The notes under the pieces were generated by a model. That model did not search any database and was not told the origin of the DNA. It worked only from the letters and a program-made list of their open reading frames with translations. 64,000 bases of DNA from Lachnospiraceae bacterium (GTDB lineage: Bacteria; Bacillota; Clostridia; Lachnospirales; Lachnospiraceae). The stretch covers positions 62,001 through 126,000 of the forward strand of contig JAFSBX010000061.1 in the NCBI GenBank assembly GCA_017437065.1, written 5' to 3'. Of the stretch, positions 1 to 8,573 are shown piece by piece (the stretch's first letter is position 1; every line of letters starts with the position of its first letter). The translations under genes and the position numbers were made by a program.

Positions 1-302
1 AAACCAAATATATTCAGCCATCGTTGTGCGCCACCTGCTTCTTTTCCAAAAATAGGGAGTTTTACCATGATAAGCAACGCCAAATTCCCAATATACATAA
101 TCCAATATAATTTTAAAAGTACATTATAATCCAAAAAGGATATGACCACCATAATAAAAGCTCCTGCAATCAATCCTAAAAGCTGTTTTGACTGTACAGA
201 TTCCTTTGCACTTCCGATTGCCATAACACCGATGACATTCAATGCAATTACCATGATGACTAACTTTATGTCATAATCACGTATCCGGTATTGTTTATGC
301 AC
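1..302 (-). CDS. rodA: FtsW/RodA-family lipid II polymerase, N-terminal fragment
   Basis: This is the first 100 codons of a SEDS-family peptidoglycan glycosyltransferase, cut by the left edge of the window. The start is a GTG at 302 with an AGGAGGT ribosome site at 308-314, five bases upstream. The translation begins VHKQYRIRDYDIKLV, runs through hydrophobic segments, and reaches GGAQRWLNIFG, the early loop motif of FtsW/RodA proteins. It follows minE by 19 bases in the same direction. Because it lies in the mreBCD-PBP2-minCDE block, RodA (the elongation partner of the PBP2 encoded here) is more likely than FtsW, but the fragment alone cannot separate the two. Confidence 0.85.
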   Translation of the reverse strand, partial: MHKQYRIRDYDIKLVIMVIALNVIGVMAIGSAKESVQSKQLLGLIAGAFIMVVISFLDYNVLLKLYWIMYIGNLALLIMVKLPIFGKEAGGAQRWLNIFG

Positions 303-321
303 GGTAAACCTCCTAACCTGC

Positions 322-588
322 TTATTGCTTCAAATCAAGTATGGGAATATTGGCATAGAGTGATGGATTTTTCATATTTCTACCCTTACTGCCGGTTTTT
401 GTAATTTGTATTTCCATACTTTTTGTATCAATCTTCATGTACTTTGATATTACTTTTGCAATATCTGTTTTTATCATTTCCATCATTTCCGGAGAACAGT
501 TTGCCCTATCGGAAATTAACAGTATCTTCAGACGGTCTTTTGCAACCTGTCTGGAACTTTTCCTATAAAAAAATCTGCTTATTATCAT
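322..588 (-). CDS. minE: Cell division topological specificity factor MinE
   Basis: The 88-residue protein has the length and layout of MinE. A short N-terminal membrane-targeting segment (MIISRFFYRKSS) is followed by the MinD-stimulating helix and a beta-rich dimerisation domain. The stretch AKDRLKILLISDRANCSPEMM is typical of the family. MinE stimulates the MinD ATPase and restricts the MinCD division inhibitor to the cell poles. The start at 588 has an AAGGAGG site about ten bases upstream. It lies 15 bases after minD. Many Firmicutes use DivIVA instead, so a full MinCDE set fits a clostridial lineage. Confidence 0.93.
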   Translation of the reverse strand: MIISRFFYRKSSRQVAKDRLKILLISDRANCSPEMMEMIKTDIAKVISKYMKIDTKSMEIQITKTGSKGRNMKNPSLYANIPILDLKQ

Positions 589-603
589 AATATATCTGCC
601 TCC

Positions 604-1395
604 TTAATTCTTGTGGAAAATACCCGTTACTCTTGTCCAAAACGAAATTCCTTTCTCAAATTCCATAAACGGTACTTCCTGTCCCAATACCCGGCAGCAT
701 ATATTCTGGTACGCTTTCCCCGCAAGTGTATTATTTCCAACAAGCGGTTCTCCCTGATTTGTTGCAATTACTACGTTTTCATCATCCGGTACGATTCCGA
801 TAAGCGGAATGGATAAAATATCCGTCACATCCGCGGAAGACATCATATCTCCTCTCCGAACCATATCTACACGCAGTCTGTTGATTATCAAATCAATCTT
901 TGTAAATTCATTTGCTTCCAAAAGCCCTATAATACGGTCTGCATCTCTGATGGCTGACACTTCCGGTGTAGTCACCACCAGTGCCCTGTCTGCTCCTGCA
1001 ATGGCATTTTTAAATCCCTGTTCAATACCTGCAGGACAATCCAGAATTATGTAATCAAAATGTTGTTTCAAATACTCAATCATTTTGACCATCTGGTCTT
1101 CTCTGACCGCAGATTTATCTTTTGTCTGTGCTGATGGAAGAAGATATAGACTTGGATGACGCTTGTCCTTTATCAACGCCTGCTTCACACGACAATTTCC
1201 TTCCACTACATCCACAAGATTGTATACAATCCTGTTTTCCAGTCCCATAACAACATCCAGATTTCGTAGTCCAATATCCGTATCAATTAAGACTACCTTC
1301 TTTCCCTTTGCTGCAAGACCTGTTCCTACATTTGCGCTGGTTGTAGTTTTTCCAACGCCGCCTTTTCCTGATGTAACAACAATTACTTCGCTCAT
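604..1395 (-). CDS. minD: Septum site-determining ATPase MinD
   Basis: This 263-residue ParA/MinD-family ATPase has the deviant Walker A motif KGGVGKTT at residues 11-18, the switch region DTDIGLRNLD and the Walker B-type segment YIILDCPAG. The C-terminal tail (FWTRVTGIFHKN) is a short amphipathic helix of the kind that binds MinD to the membrane. MinD recruits MinC to block FtsZ assembly away from midcell and is released by MinE. It starts at 1395 behind an AAAGGAG site and lies between minC and minE in one operon. Confidence 0.96.
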   Translation of the reverse strand: MSEVIVVTSGKGGVGKTTTSANVGTGLAAKGKKVVLIDTDIGLRNLDVVMGLENRIVYNLVDVVEGNCRVKQALIKDKRHPSLYLLPSAQTKDKSAVREDQMVKMIEYLKQHFDYIILDCPAGIEQGFKNAIAGADRALVVTTPEVSAIRDADRIIGLLEANEFTKIDLIINRLRVDMVRRGDMMSSADVTDILSIPLIGIVPDDENVVIATNQGEPLVGNNTLAGKAYQNICCRVLGQEVPFMEFEKGISFWTRVTGIFHKN

Positions 1396-1437
1396 TTTGA
1401 CATGCTCCTTTCAAAAAGCTGTGTCCCCTGAACGTTT

Positions 1438-2112
1438 TTAGTATAAATCGTCCAGTAAATCTTTCGTAATTGATTCCATCACTACGTCGTTGTTTTTCAC
1501 GTAGGCAATTTTCGGCTGTGCTTTCGGCTTTAATGCCCACCTGCTTTTGTGATATTTAGTTTTATATTTGAAATCACCGATTTTTAATTTTTCCGGTGCC
1601 ATTTCAAGCGCTACAACAAAATGCTCTTTCTCGCCGTTTCCTCCGGCATAAGCCTCTCCATAAAGGGCTCCGAGAATAATAATATCTTTTGTAGAGATTA
1701 CGGCAGCCCCCTGACATACATCTCCAACCACCACAATACTTGACTCTGTTTCCAAAATCTGATGATTTTTTAATGTTCCTCTATAAAACTGTCCGCCATA
1801 TTCTTCTGCTTTTCCTGATTTCCAAGCCTCCAAAGCACAAAAGAGTTCTTTGTTCTTTTCTTCATCTTTTCCTACAAGACATACAATTTCTACACTTGAG
1901 TTTTGATGAATCGCCCGAAGTATTTGCATTTCTTCCTCTTTATTTACCACTCTTCCTTCTATGGACAATGCCATCTTCGCCTCTCCAAAAAATTTACTGG
2001 ATTCTTTGAATTTTAAGGCAATTTCCTGAATAAGATTTTCAAACGGAGTTGTTTCATCCAGGTAGATGGAAATTCCATTTTGAAAACTTTTCAATATGAC
2101 CGCGTTTTTCAT
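1438..2112 (-). CDS. minC: Septum site-determining protein MinC
   Basis: The 224-residue product has a less conserved N-terminal half and a C-terminal beta-helical domain with the MinC signature: VVGDVCQGAAVISTKDII followed by GALYGEAYAGG. MinC inhibits FtsZ polymerisation when held at the membrane by MinD. A GGAGG site precedes the ATG at 2112. It lies 21 bases after the PBP2 gene and 42 bases before minD, so shape and division-site genes are probably co-transcribed. Confidence 0.93.
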   Translation of the reverse strand: MKNAVILKSFQNGISIYLDETTPFENLIQEIALKFKESSKFFGEAKMALSIEGRVVNKEEEMQILRAIHQNSSVEIVCLVGKDEEKNKELFCALEAWKSGKAEEYGGQFYRGTLKNHQILETESSIVVVGDVCQGAAVISTKDIIILGALYGEAYAGGNGEKEHFVVALEMAPEKLKIGDFKYKTKYHKSRWALKPKAQPKIAYVKNNDVVMESITKDLLDDLY

Positions 2113-2133
2113 ACATTAATACCTCCAAAAACT

Positions 2134-5043
2134 TTAGTCACCACCGCCACTTACCTGTTCAACTTCAACCGCGGTTCCGGTCAATATTTCTTCTTTTTCT
2201 TCTACACCACCATAGTAATATTTAATTACCTCTTTTGCGGTTTGTGCTGCGTAATCGGAAGTATATCCATATGCAATACGGGTAGCTATTGCAATTTCGG
2301 GATTTTCATATGGTGCAAAACAAACAAATAACGCATGGTTGGCACGCCCCTTTTTTTCTTCTGCTGTACCGGTTTTTCCGGCAACATCAGTTGCCACTTC
2401 CTGAAAATAGGCTTTCGACTCTACTACCTTACGCATTCCCGCCTGAATAGAATCCCAATAAGAAGACGGCATATCAATTCGATTTCTTACTTCTGCTTCA
2501 TTCTTGTAAAGCAAACTGCCGTTTCTGTCTGTTACCCGGTCTATTAATGTAAGATTATAACACGTTCCACGGTTTGCAACCGTTGTAACATATCGCGCAA
2601 GTCCGACAGTCGTATAACCACTGTTTCCCTGTCCAATAGCAGTACGCACCGGATCTTGTGTAGAAACTTGCGGTGCATATTCCTCTATCTCCACACCGGT
2701 TGTTTCAGATAAGCCATACATATCCGCATATTTTTCCAATGCATCCAAACCCTTTTCCGTATTATAAGTGCCGTCTGCCGCAGTACTCAAACGATAACCG
2801 ACCTCATAAAAAAAGTCATTACATGAATGCTGTATTCCACCTGTTACATTTAAACTTCCATGTGCCGAAGGATAAATCCAGCATCTCGCCACCGGATTAA
2901 TCTTATCAAAAATACCGGTACAGGTAACTGTAGATGAATTATCGATTACCCCCTCCATAAGACCTGCTGTAGAGGACACCATCTTAAACGTCGAACCGGG
3001 AGCAGTTCTTTGTTGGGTTGCATAATTTAAAAGTGGCGTTGCTTCATCATTTAACAACTGTGCATAATAATCTGCATCAACTCCATTGGCAAGTCGGTTA
3101 TTGTCATACCCCGGATAAGAAACAAGCGCAAGTACCTTTCCTGTATTTACATCCGTTATCGCCATAGAACCGGAATAAGGATCCAGTGCAAGCTGTGCCG
3201 GAGTAATATCCAGATTTTCAATGCGGTTTAACAAGAAATTGTATGGACTAATTGTCCCATTATACAAGTTTGTCTCTTCCTCGACGTCTACCTCTATCAC
3301 TCCCTGCTCACATAAAAGAATGCAAACTTCCCTACCACTTATCTTATCGCCTTTAATCATATAACGGTAAATTTTCTTATAAAAATCGGAGTTTTTATCA
3401 ATTTCCGCGATAATATATTCCACAATTTTCTCATAAACTTCCTGCGAATCGGAATACTTTCCTGATAATTCCAGTTTTGAAACATCAATCCAATTCATAG
3501 AAACCGCATATTCAATATATTCCGCAAGACTTATGGTTTCTTCCTCTCTCCATGCTATATAAGTCGCATCTGAAGTATCTACCTCACTGTCAAGAATAAT
3601 TCCGTTTTTGCTCAGCATAGACGTAATATAACTTTCATAAACCTGATATTCTGCATTCAGATTCTGATATGCCGTCTTCGTTTCGGTAAGTTCTTTGCGT
3701 ATTTTATTTAATACTCCTGCTTTATATTCTTCAAATCTGCCATATACTTCTCTTTCTGTTTCCCCTGCATTGGATTCCGTAAAATGATTGAAATCAATCA
3801 CATTATTTTGAAACAGTGCAACATATACATCATAAATCGGTATCTTTATGTTTATACTCTTCGTATTTTCTCCTGCATTAACTTCCTTTGTATTTACAAT
3901 CTGATTCAGTAGAATACCTGCAATTTTCTGCTCCAAAATATCATATGCCGCTTCCTGCAGATTTTTGTCAAGCGTCAGATATACATCATTACCTGCCACC
4001 GCTTCTACATAATTACTTGTCTCAATTACTTTTCCCAAATTATCTACATAAACGGTTTCACTTCCCTTAATTCCCTGCAAAGTAAGTTCCATATAGGATT
4101 CAATTCCAGACTTACCTACAATGTCTGACTGCGTATAATTATGCGGTCCTGTCTTAGCACCTGTGGCAACTACCGATTGTAAATCCTGCTGTTGCAAATC
4201 AGTCAACTCTTCTGTAGACACTTTTCCTGTATAACCGATAATGTGACAAAAATATTCGCTGTCTACATATTTTCTGACTGTATCCTCCGCTATAGAAACA
4301 CCATCCAACTGATCGCTGTTTTCCATGATTACTGCAACCGTTTCTTCACTGACATCCGTTGCCACCGTAGTTGCAATATATTTTTGGAAACTGTTTGCAC
4401 TCATTGCATAACGTATTGTCAGAATTTTCAAAAGTTCTTCTTTTGTATATCCTAATCCAACCTGGAAAGTACTGCTGTCATCCGGATCCAAATATCCACC
4501 GATTCCAAATTTACTTTTTCCGGCAAGAAAAGCAACTACTTCTTCCGCAGTCGCTGTTTTTTCGCTATACTCCAACTCATCCGTATAAGTATGTCCATAA
4601 ACATCCGCCAGAAAACGCAGTTGCTTGGTTCCTTCCAAAGTAAAAGCAAATTCTCCATCCTGATCAATCACAATATCAAAATCATTAATAATCATGTCTC
4701 CATTTTGCTCAATCATCTTAATCAGTCGAAAGATTGTATCATTTACCTGTGCATTTTTCTTACTGCCGGACTCATAAACGTCTTCAATTTTTACAGAATA
4801 AGCAAGTTCGTTATATGCCAGCAACTCCCCATTCTTATCGTAAATATTTCCCCTGGCAGCTGAAACAGTTCTTTCCTTTTGAATTTTTAAACGAAAATTG
4901 TTCAGATAATCCTCACCTTTCACAATCTGCAGTTCAAAAACCCGGTAAACCAATAAGGAAGCCAGTGATAAAAATACTACTGTCAGAATAAGAAGTCTGG
5001 AATTTATATTGTTGAATAAGCTGTTCTTAATTCGATTAAACAA
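2134..5043 (-). CDS. mrdA: Class B penicillin-binding protein 2 with a large insertion
   Basis: This is the elongation transpeptidase, 969 residues long, against roughly 600-750 in most PBP2 homologues. A membrane anchor lies at about residues 17-38 and the dimerisation/pedestal domain follows, with R-G-N-I-Y-D near 64-69. The transpeptidase motifs are STFK at 684-687, SCN at 740-742 and KTGT at 890-893. The extra length sits between LTLDKNLQEAA (about 356-366) and GSMAITDVNTGKVLALVSYPG (about 625-645), where ordinary PBP2 needs only a few residues. The insert is charged, mostly helical in appearance, and has no motif I recognise. The gene overlaps mreD by 8 bases. Confidence 0.93.
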   Translation of the reverse strand: MFNRIKNSLFNNINSRLLILTVVFLSLASLLVYRVFELQIVKGEDYLNNFRLKIQKERTVSAARGNIYDKNGELLAYNELAYSVKIEDVYESGSKKNAQVNDTIFRLIKMIEQNGDMIINDFDIVIDQDGEFAFTLEGTKQLRFLADVYGHTYTDELEYSEKTATAEEVVAFLAGKSKFGIGGYLDPDDSSTFQVGLGYTKEELLKILTIRYAMSANSFQKYIATTVATDVSEETVAVIMENSDQLDGVSIAEDTVRKYVDSEYFCHIIGYTGKVSTEELTDLQQQDLQSVVATGAKTGPHNYTQSDIVGKSGIESYMELTLQGIKGSETVYVDNLGKVIETSNYVEAVAGNDVYLTLDKNLQEAAYDILEQKIAGILLNQIVNTKEVNAGENTKSINIKIPIYDVYVALFQNNVIDFNHFTESNAGETEREVYGRFEEYKAGVLNKIRKELTETKTAYQNLNAEYQVYESYITSMLSKNGIILDSEVDTSDATYIAWREEETISLAEYIEYAVSMNWIDVSKLELSGKYSDSQEVYEKIVEYIIAEIDKNSDFYKKIYRYMIKGDKISGREVCILLCEQGVIEVDVEEETNLYNGTISPYNFLLNRIENLDITPAQLALDPYSGSMAITDVNTGKVLALVSYPGYDNNRLANGVDADYYAQLLNDEATPLLNYATQQRTAPGSTFKMVSSTAGLMEGVIDNSSTVTCTGIFDKINPVARCWIYPSAHGSLNVTGGIQHSCNDFFYEVGYRLSTAADGTYNTEKGLDALEKYADMYGLSETTGVEIEEYAPQVSTQDPVRTAIGQGNSGYTTVGLARYVTTVANRGTCYNLTLIDRVTDRNGSLLYKNEAEVRNRIDMPSSYWDSIQAGMRKVVESKAYFQEVATDVAGKTGTAEEKKGRANHALFVCFAPYENPEIAIATRIAYGYTSDYAAQTAKEVIKYYYGGVEEKEEILTGTAVEVEQVSGGGD

Positions 5044-5554
5044 ATTTTTTCGCGCTCCTCTTTTCTTTGGATTCCAAATGATAATTAATTTTCAAAACGA
5101 GCGGATATAAAAATATGGTAACAATCAACGTATATACAATTTCCGGTATAATTACATGCATCATATAATATCCGAGCTGAAATCTGCCTCTCAGCAAAAA
5201 CATAAATACATAGCAGATAAAACCATATACAAAATCACTGCCTATAATAAGACACATAGGCATCTTAATATCTTCCGGATAAAACTGGCGACTGAATTTT
5301 CCGTTTATATAGCCGATATACATATACACCAATGCATAAAATCCAATAATATCAGCAAAAAAGATATCCGTTAAAAGTCCACATACAAACCCTATCAGAA
5401 GCCCCGTTGTTTCTCCACGCATAAAGCCGAACGAAGCAGTAAGAATAATAAGCAGATTAGGCACAATACCACCAAAATCAAAAAAACGGAATACGGTACA
5501 CTGTAATATAAAACAAACAAGTATTAAAATAGCACTTATGATATTACGTTTCAT
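5036..5554 (-). CDS. mreD: Rod shape-determining protein MreD
   Basis: This 172-residue polytopic membrane protein has about five hydrophobic segments. It begins MKRNIISAILILVCFILQ and contains the MreD-typical GGIVPNLLIILTASFGFMRGE and GFVCGLLTDIFFA. MreD is an integral part of the elongasome with MreC, RodA and PBP2. Its C-terminus is basic (KEKRSAKKFV), as expected for a cytosolic tail. It overlaps the PBP2 gene by 8 bases and lies 26 bases after mreC. Confidence 0.92.
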   Translation of the reverse strand: MKRNIISAILILVCFILQCTVFRFFDFGGIVPNLLIILTASFGFMRGETTGLLIGFVCGLLTDIFFADIIGFYALVYMYIGYINGKFSRQFYPEDIKMPMCLIIGSDFVYGFICYVFMFLLRGRFQLGYYMMHVIIPEIVYTLIVTIFLYPLVLKINYHLESKEKRSAKKFV

Positions 5555-5580
5555 ATACTTTCCATACTCCTTTCTTTTCT

Positions 5581-6450
5581 CTAATCCTCTATCTGCTGCT
5601 TTAACTGGGTAATTACCAGAACTTCCTCTAAATGTTCAAAATCTACCGCCGGTGTTACTCTTCCTGATTTTGTCAGATTATTGGAATCCGCAGAAATACT
5701 GTTGATATATCCGATTAAAATACCGGGAAGATATTTATCACTGATAGAAGAAGTTACTATTTTATCTCCTTCTACAACCTGATTATCCGAATCAATCAGC
5801 TGACTAAAGGAAATAACGCCCTCCGCCATCAATTCCAGATTTCCTGATACAATCAGATTATCTGATGTAGAAAGCACTTTTCCACTAACATTAGCATTAT
5901 CGGCAATAATCGAAGTAACCTTCGCCCAGTTTGGTCCCACATCTACCACAATTCCTACAAGACCTGCACCGGCCATTACATTCATATTGACTTCGATTCC
6001 GTCATCGTATCCCTTATCAATTACAAAAGACGAATACCAGTTTCCAGCATCTCTTGCAATAATTCTTGCTCCTACTTTTTCATATTCATCATATTGTGAA
6101 TCCAACTGATACAATTCACGTAGGTTATTCAGCTCATATTTATCCTGCTGCAATCTTGTTATATCTATCGTCAATTCATCAATCTGTTTTTTTAATCGCT
6201 CATTTTCTGCCAGTAAGTCCTGAATCTCAGAAAGTTCTTCCGAACGGTCATTCATCCAGCTTCCCACTTCACTAATCCCTTTTTGGAATGGTACAACTAT
6301 ATAACCGGCTATCGTACCAAGAGGTCCGCTAAACAGAGAAGTATTAAATGTAAGAACTACAAGCAAAAGACATACTGTCGTCAAAATAAAAAGGAGATAT
6401 TTACTCGGTAAAGTAAATTTCTCTCCTTTTTTCTTAATTACCGGACTCAT
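5581..6450 (-). CDS. mreC: Rod shape-determining protein MreC
   Basis: The 289-residue product has one N-terminal membrane segment (about residues 18-38), a coiled coil at about 70-113 (heptads around LAENERLKKQIDELT) and the extracytoplasmic double beta-barrel domain. The family segment RIIARDAGNWYSSFVIDKG is present. MreC connects the MreB filament to the periplasmic or wall-side elongation enzymes. Its start overlaps the mreB stop by one base, which suggests translational coupling. Confidence 0.95.
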   Translation of the reverse strand: MSPVIKKKGEKFTLPSKYLLFILTTVCLLLVVLTFNTSLFSGPLGTIAGYIVVPFQKGISEVGSWMNDRSEELSEIQDLLAENERLKKQIDELTIDITRLQQDKYELNNLRELYQLDSQYDEYEKVGARIIARDAGNWYSSFVIDKGYDDGIEVNMNVMAGAGLVGIVVDVGPNWAKVTSIIADNANVSGKVLSTSDNLIVSGNLELMAEGVISFSQLIDSDNQVVEGDKIVTSSISDKYLPGILIGYINSISADSNNLTKSGRVTPAVDFEHLEEVLVITQLKQQIED

Positions 6451-7460
6451 TATTTACTCATCCCTTCAATTGCATAGGCTACCGACTTATAGTTGTCGTC
6501 TTTAATAATTTTAGAAAGTCCTACTGCTACACTGGTAATCGGATCTTCTGCCACATTCACCTTAAGCCCCGTACCATTGCTTATAAGCTGCGCCAGATGA
6601 TTAATCTGTGAAGCCCCTCCGGTCAGATAAATACCATGACGATAAATATCTGCCGCAAGCTCAGGTGGAGTACGCTCTAAAATTACTTTTATATTATCAA
6701 TAATGGAATTGAAGTGTTCTTTCATAGCCTCATCAACAAGCTGGGTTGGAATTTCTCTCTCTACCGGAAGCCCTGTAACAATATCTCTACCATAAACAAC
6801 GGCACCTTTTCCTTCTTTCTCCAGCTCACGCAGATTCATCTTAATACTTTCTGCTGTTTTACCGCCGATAATCAGACTATATTCACGGCGAACTGCATTG
6901 CGGATGGCATCGTCAAATTTTAGTCCACCCACTTTAATCAATTTACTTAAGACAATACCACCTAAAGAAAGAATGGAAATCTCTGTAGTATCATAACCCA
7001 CATTAACAACAAGCACACCCTGAGAATTTTTTACATCAATATCAAGTCCAAGTCCATCTGCCACTGCTTTTTCCACAACCATGATTTTCTTAGCTTTTAC
7101 ATTTGCATCTCTGATCAAATCGTAAAATGCTCTTTTTTCCACCTCTGTTACGTCTGTCGGTACTGCCACATAGTAATCTGCCGGCTTCGTATTTCCTTTC
7201 GACAAATCGTTTACAAAATATTTAATCAGCGTTTCCATATTTTTGATATCCGCAATCACACCATTGCTCAGCGGATAGGAAATATGGATATTGCTTGGTG
7301 CTTTCTCATACATTTCAAAAGCAGAATCACCATATGCAAAAAGAGTATTTTTATTCTCAATTGCAATCATATTTTTTTCTACGATAATTTTATCGTCTGC
7401 TCTGTTATAAATTTTAATATTATTGGTACCAAGATCGATACCAAACACATTGTTTGCCAA
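6450..7460 (-). CDS. mreB: Actin-like rod shape-determining protein MreB
   Basis: This 336-residue actin-fold ATPase begins with phosphate loop 1 as FGIDLGTNNIKIY. It has the connecting and adenosine-binding elements expected of MreB (VVNVGYDTTEISILSLGG; YLTGGASQINHLAQLI). It forms the curved membrane filaments that organise cell-wall elongation. It lies 15 bases downstream of radC and runs directly into mreC. Some clostridia carry MreB, Mbl and MreBH; the place next to mreCD favours MreB. Confidence 0.95.
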   Translation of the reverse strand: MANNVFGIDLGTNNIKIYNRADDKIIVEKNMIAIENKNTLFAYGDSAFEMYEKAPSNIHISYPLSNGVIADIKNMETLIKYFVNDLSKGNTKPADYYVAVPTDVTEVEKRAFYDLIRDANVKAKKIMVVEKAVADGLGLDIDVKNSQGVLVVNVGYDTTEISILSLGGIVLSKLIKVGGLKFDDAIRNAVRREYSLIIGGKTAESIKMNLRELEKEGKGAVVYGRDIVTGLPVEREIPTQLVDEAMKEHFNSIIDNIKVILERTPPELAADIYRHGIYLTGGASQINHLAQLISNGTGLKVNVAEDPITSVAVGLSKIIKDDNYKSVAYAIEGMSK

Positions 7461-7475
7461 AATGACAGCCCCTTT

Positions 7476-8168
7476 CTATAATAAACCTGATTCTTTAAAA
7501 CTGGTATATCTGTTATCACCGATAATAATATGGTCGAGAAGCGGAATATCCATCAACTCTCCCGTCTGTATAAGTCTTTCTGTAATTTCCACATCCTGCC
7601 TGCTCGGCTGTGGATCTCCACTTGGATGATTATGCAGTATCATAATATAAACTGCCTGCATCTTTAATGCATATTGAAACGCTTCTCTGGGAGAAACAAG
7701 CGATGCATTAACCGTTCCTACAGATAAAACCGTTTGTGAAATCATCTGTGCCTTATTATCCAGACACAGCAGAATAACCTTTTCTTTTTCTTCATGCCGA
7801 AGCTGCTCCATAAAATAATCTGCTACCGTGCCGGGTGCGTCAAATCTTACAAGCGGCTCGTTTTTGGCCTTTGACATTCTCATGGAAAGCTCTGCAATAC
7901 ACTTGATTTTAACTGCTTTTACCTCACCAATTCCCCGAATCTGTTTCAACTCTTCTACGGAAATATGATATAGTCCTAACAAGCCCTTGTGTGGTGAAAC
8001 CGCTAAATTCAATATCTTTTTCCCAAGCTCCACGGAATTACAGTCCTTGGTTCCAGTCCTTAATATAATTGCCAAAAGTTCTGCTTCTGATAAGCTTTCC
8101 GGTCCATACTTTAAAAATTTTTCATATGGCATCTCTGTTTTTTCAATGATTTTCTTTTCTTTTTCCAT
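7476..8168 (-). CDS. radC: RadC-family JAB1/MPN (JAMM) protein
   Basis: The 230-residue protein has an N-terminal UPF0758 region with a helix-hairpin-helix at about 74-91 (LKQIRGIGEVKAVKI). The C-terminal JAB domain shows a complete metal site: H179-x-H181-x7-S189-x2-D192 within LHNHPSGDPQPSRQD. The biochemical role of RadC is unsettled and a direct repair role has been disputed. The radC-mreB neighbourhood is common in Gram-positive genomes. The ATG at 8168 follows a purine-rich AAAGAGGCAG site. Confidence 0.93.
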   Translation of the reverse strand: MEKEKKIIEKTEMPYEKFLKYGPESLSEAELLAIILRTGTKDCNSVELGKKILNLAVSPHKGLLGLYHISVEELKQIRGIGEVKAVKIKCIAELSMRMSKAKNEPLVRFDAPGTVADYFMEQLRHEEKEKVILLCLDNKAQMISQTVLSVGTVNASLVSPREAFQYALKMQAVYIMILHNHPSGDPQPSRQDVEITERLIQTGELMDIPLLDHIIIGDNRYTSFKESGLL

Positions 8169-8217
8169 ATCTGCCTCTTTCCAACTCTCCGGGCCGACAA
8201 AAAAGAATATTTAATGC

Positions 8218-8454
8218 CTATAAAAAACGATATATAATCAAAGCAACTACAATACCTATAATACTCGCAATTGTAATTTTAATGGTAAGTGCAAATGTAA
8301 CACACAGAATTCCCAAATCAAGAACAAGCGGATTTGTAAGTCCGAAAGTTTGTCCGTAATTAAGCCAGGTACTTGGAAATAAATTTCCAATAAATCCACC
8401 AATTACAATGCCTGCCAAAATCAAAAGGAAACATGCCCAGTTATTTTTACGCAT
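8218..8454 (-). CDS. DUF4321 small membrane protein
   Basis: The start is set at 8454, giving 78 residues, because an AAGGAGG site lies 6-7 bases upstream. The longer reading from 8490 would start inside an inverted repeat without a ribosome site. The protein has two hydrophobic segments around a polar loop and ends in a tyrosine/arginine-rich tail. The pattern GGFIGNLFP ... NPLVLDLGILCVTFALTIKI matches the DUF4321 family found next to shape genes in Clostridia. No function is known to me. It lies 49 bases upstream of radC. Confidence 0.8.
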   Translation of the reverse strand: MRKNNWACFLLILAGIVIGGFIGNLFPSTWLNYGQTFGLTNPLVLDLGILCVTFALTIKITIASIIGIVVALIIYRFL

Positions 8455-8479
8455 GATTCGCCTCCTTAATTCGAAGTAT

Positions 8480-8558
8480 TTGAAAGGCATCTTCGATACA
8501 CTTACCTTATGATTTGAATTACATACTTAATATGTAGTGTATCATAAATGCCTTTCAA
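8480..8558. repeat. Nested three-arm inverted repeat in the leader of the DUF4321 gene
   Basis: Three perfect inverted arms are nested. The outer pair is TTGAAAGGCAT (8480-8490) with ATGCCTTTCAA (8548-8558). The middle pair is GATACACT (8495-8502) with AGTGTATC (8536-8543). The inner pair is TACATA (8520-8525) with TATGTA (8531-8536). A 17-nt bulge lies on one side only. The structure ends about 13 bases upstream of the DUF4321 ribosome site. No T-run follows on the minus strand, so it does not look like a simple terminator. It could be an RNA leader structure or a small mobile palindrome. Confidence 0.7.
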
Positions 8559-8573
8559 TGTATATAAATTTTC

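Noticed and set aside
1163-1441. Open frames on the plus strand across the window, such as this one and those at 11530-11940, 12852-13460, 26904-27425 and 42477-42938
   Set aside because: They lie antisense to well-supported genes, have no family signature, and show the Ser/Phe/His/Leu-rich composition expected of reverse-strand shadows.
8480-8558. Terminator for the PLP enzyme gene
   Set aside because: The structure lies downstream of that gene's stop, but no T-run follows on the minus strand, and it adjoins the ribosome site of the next gene.
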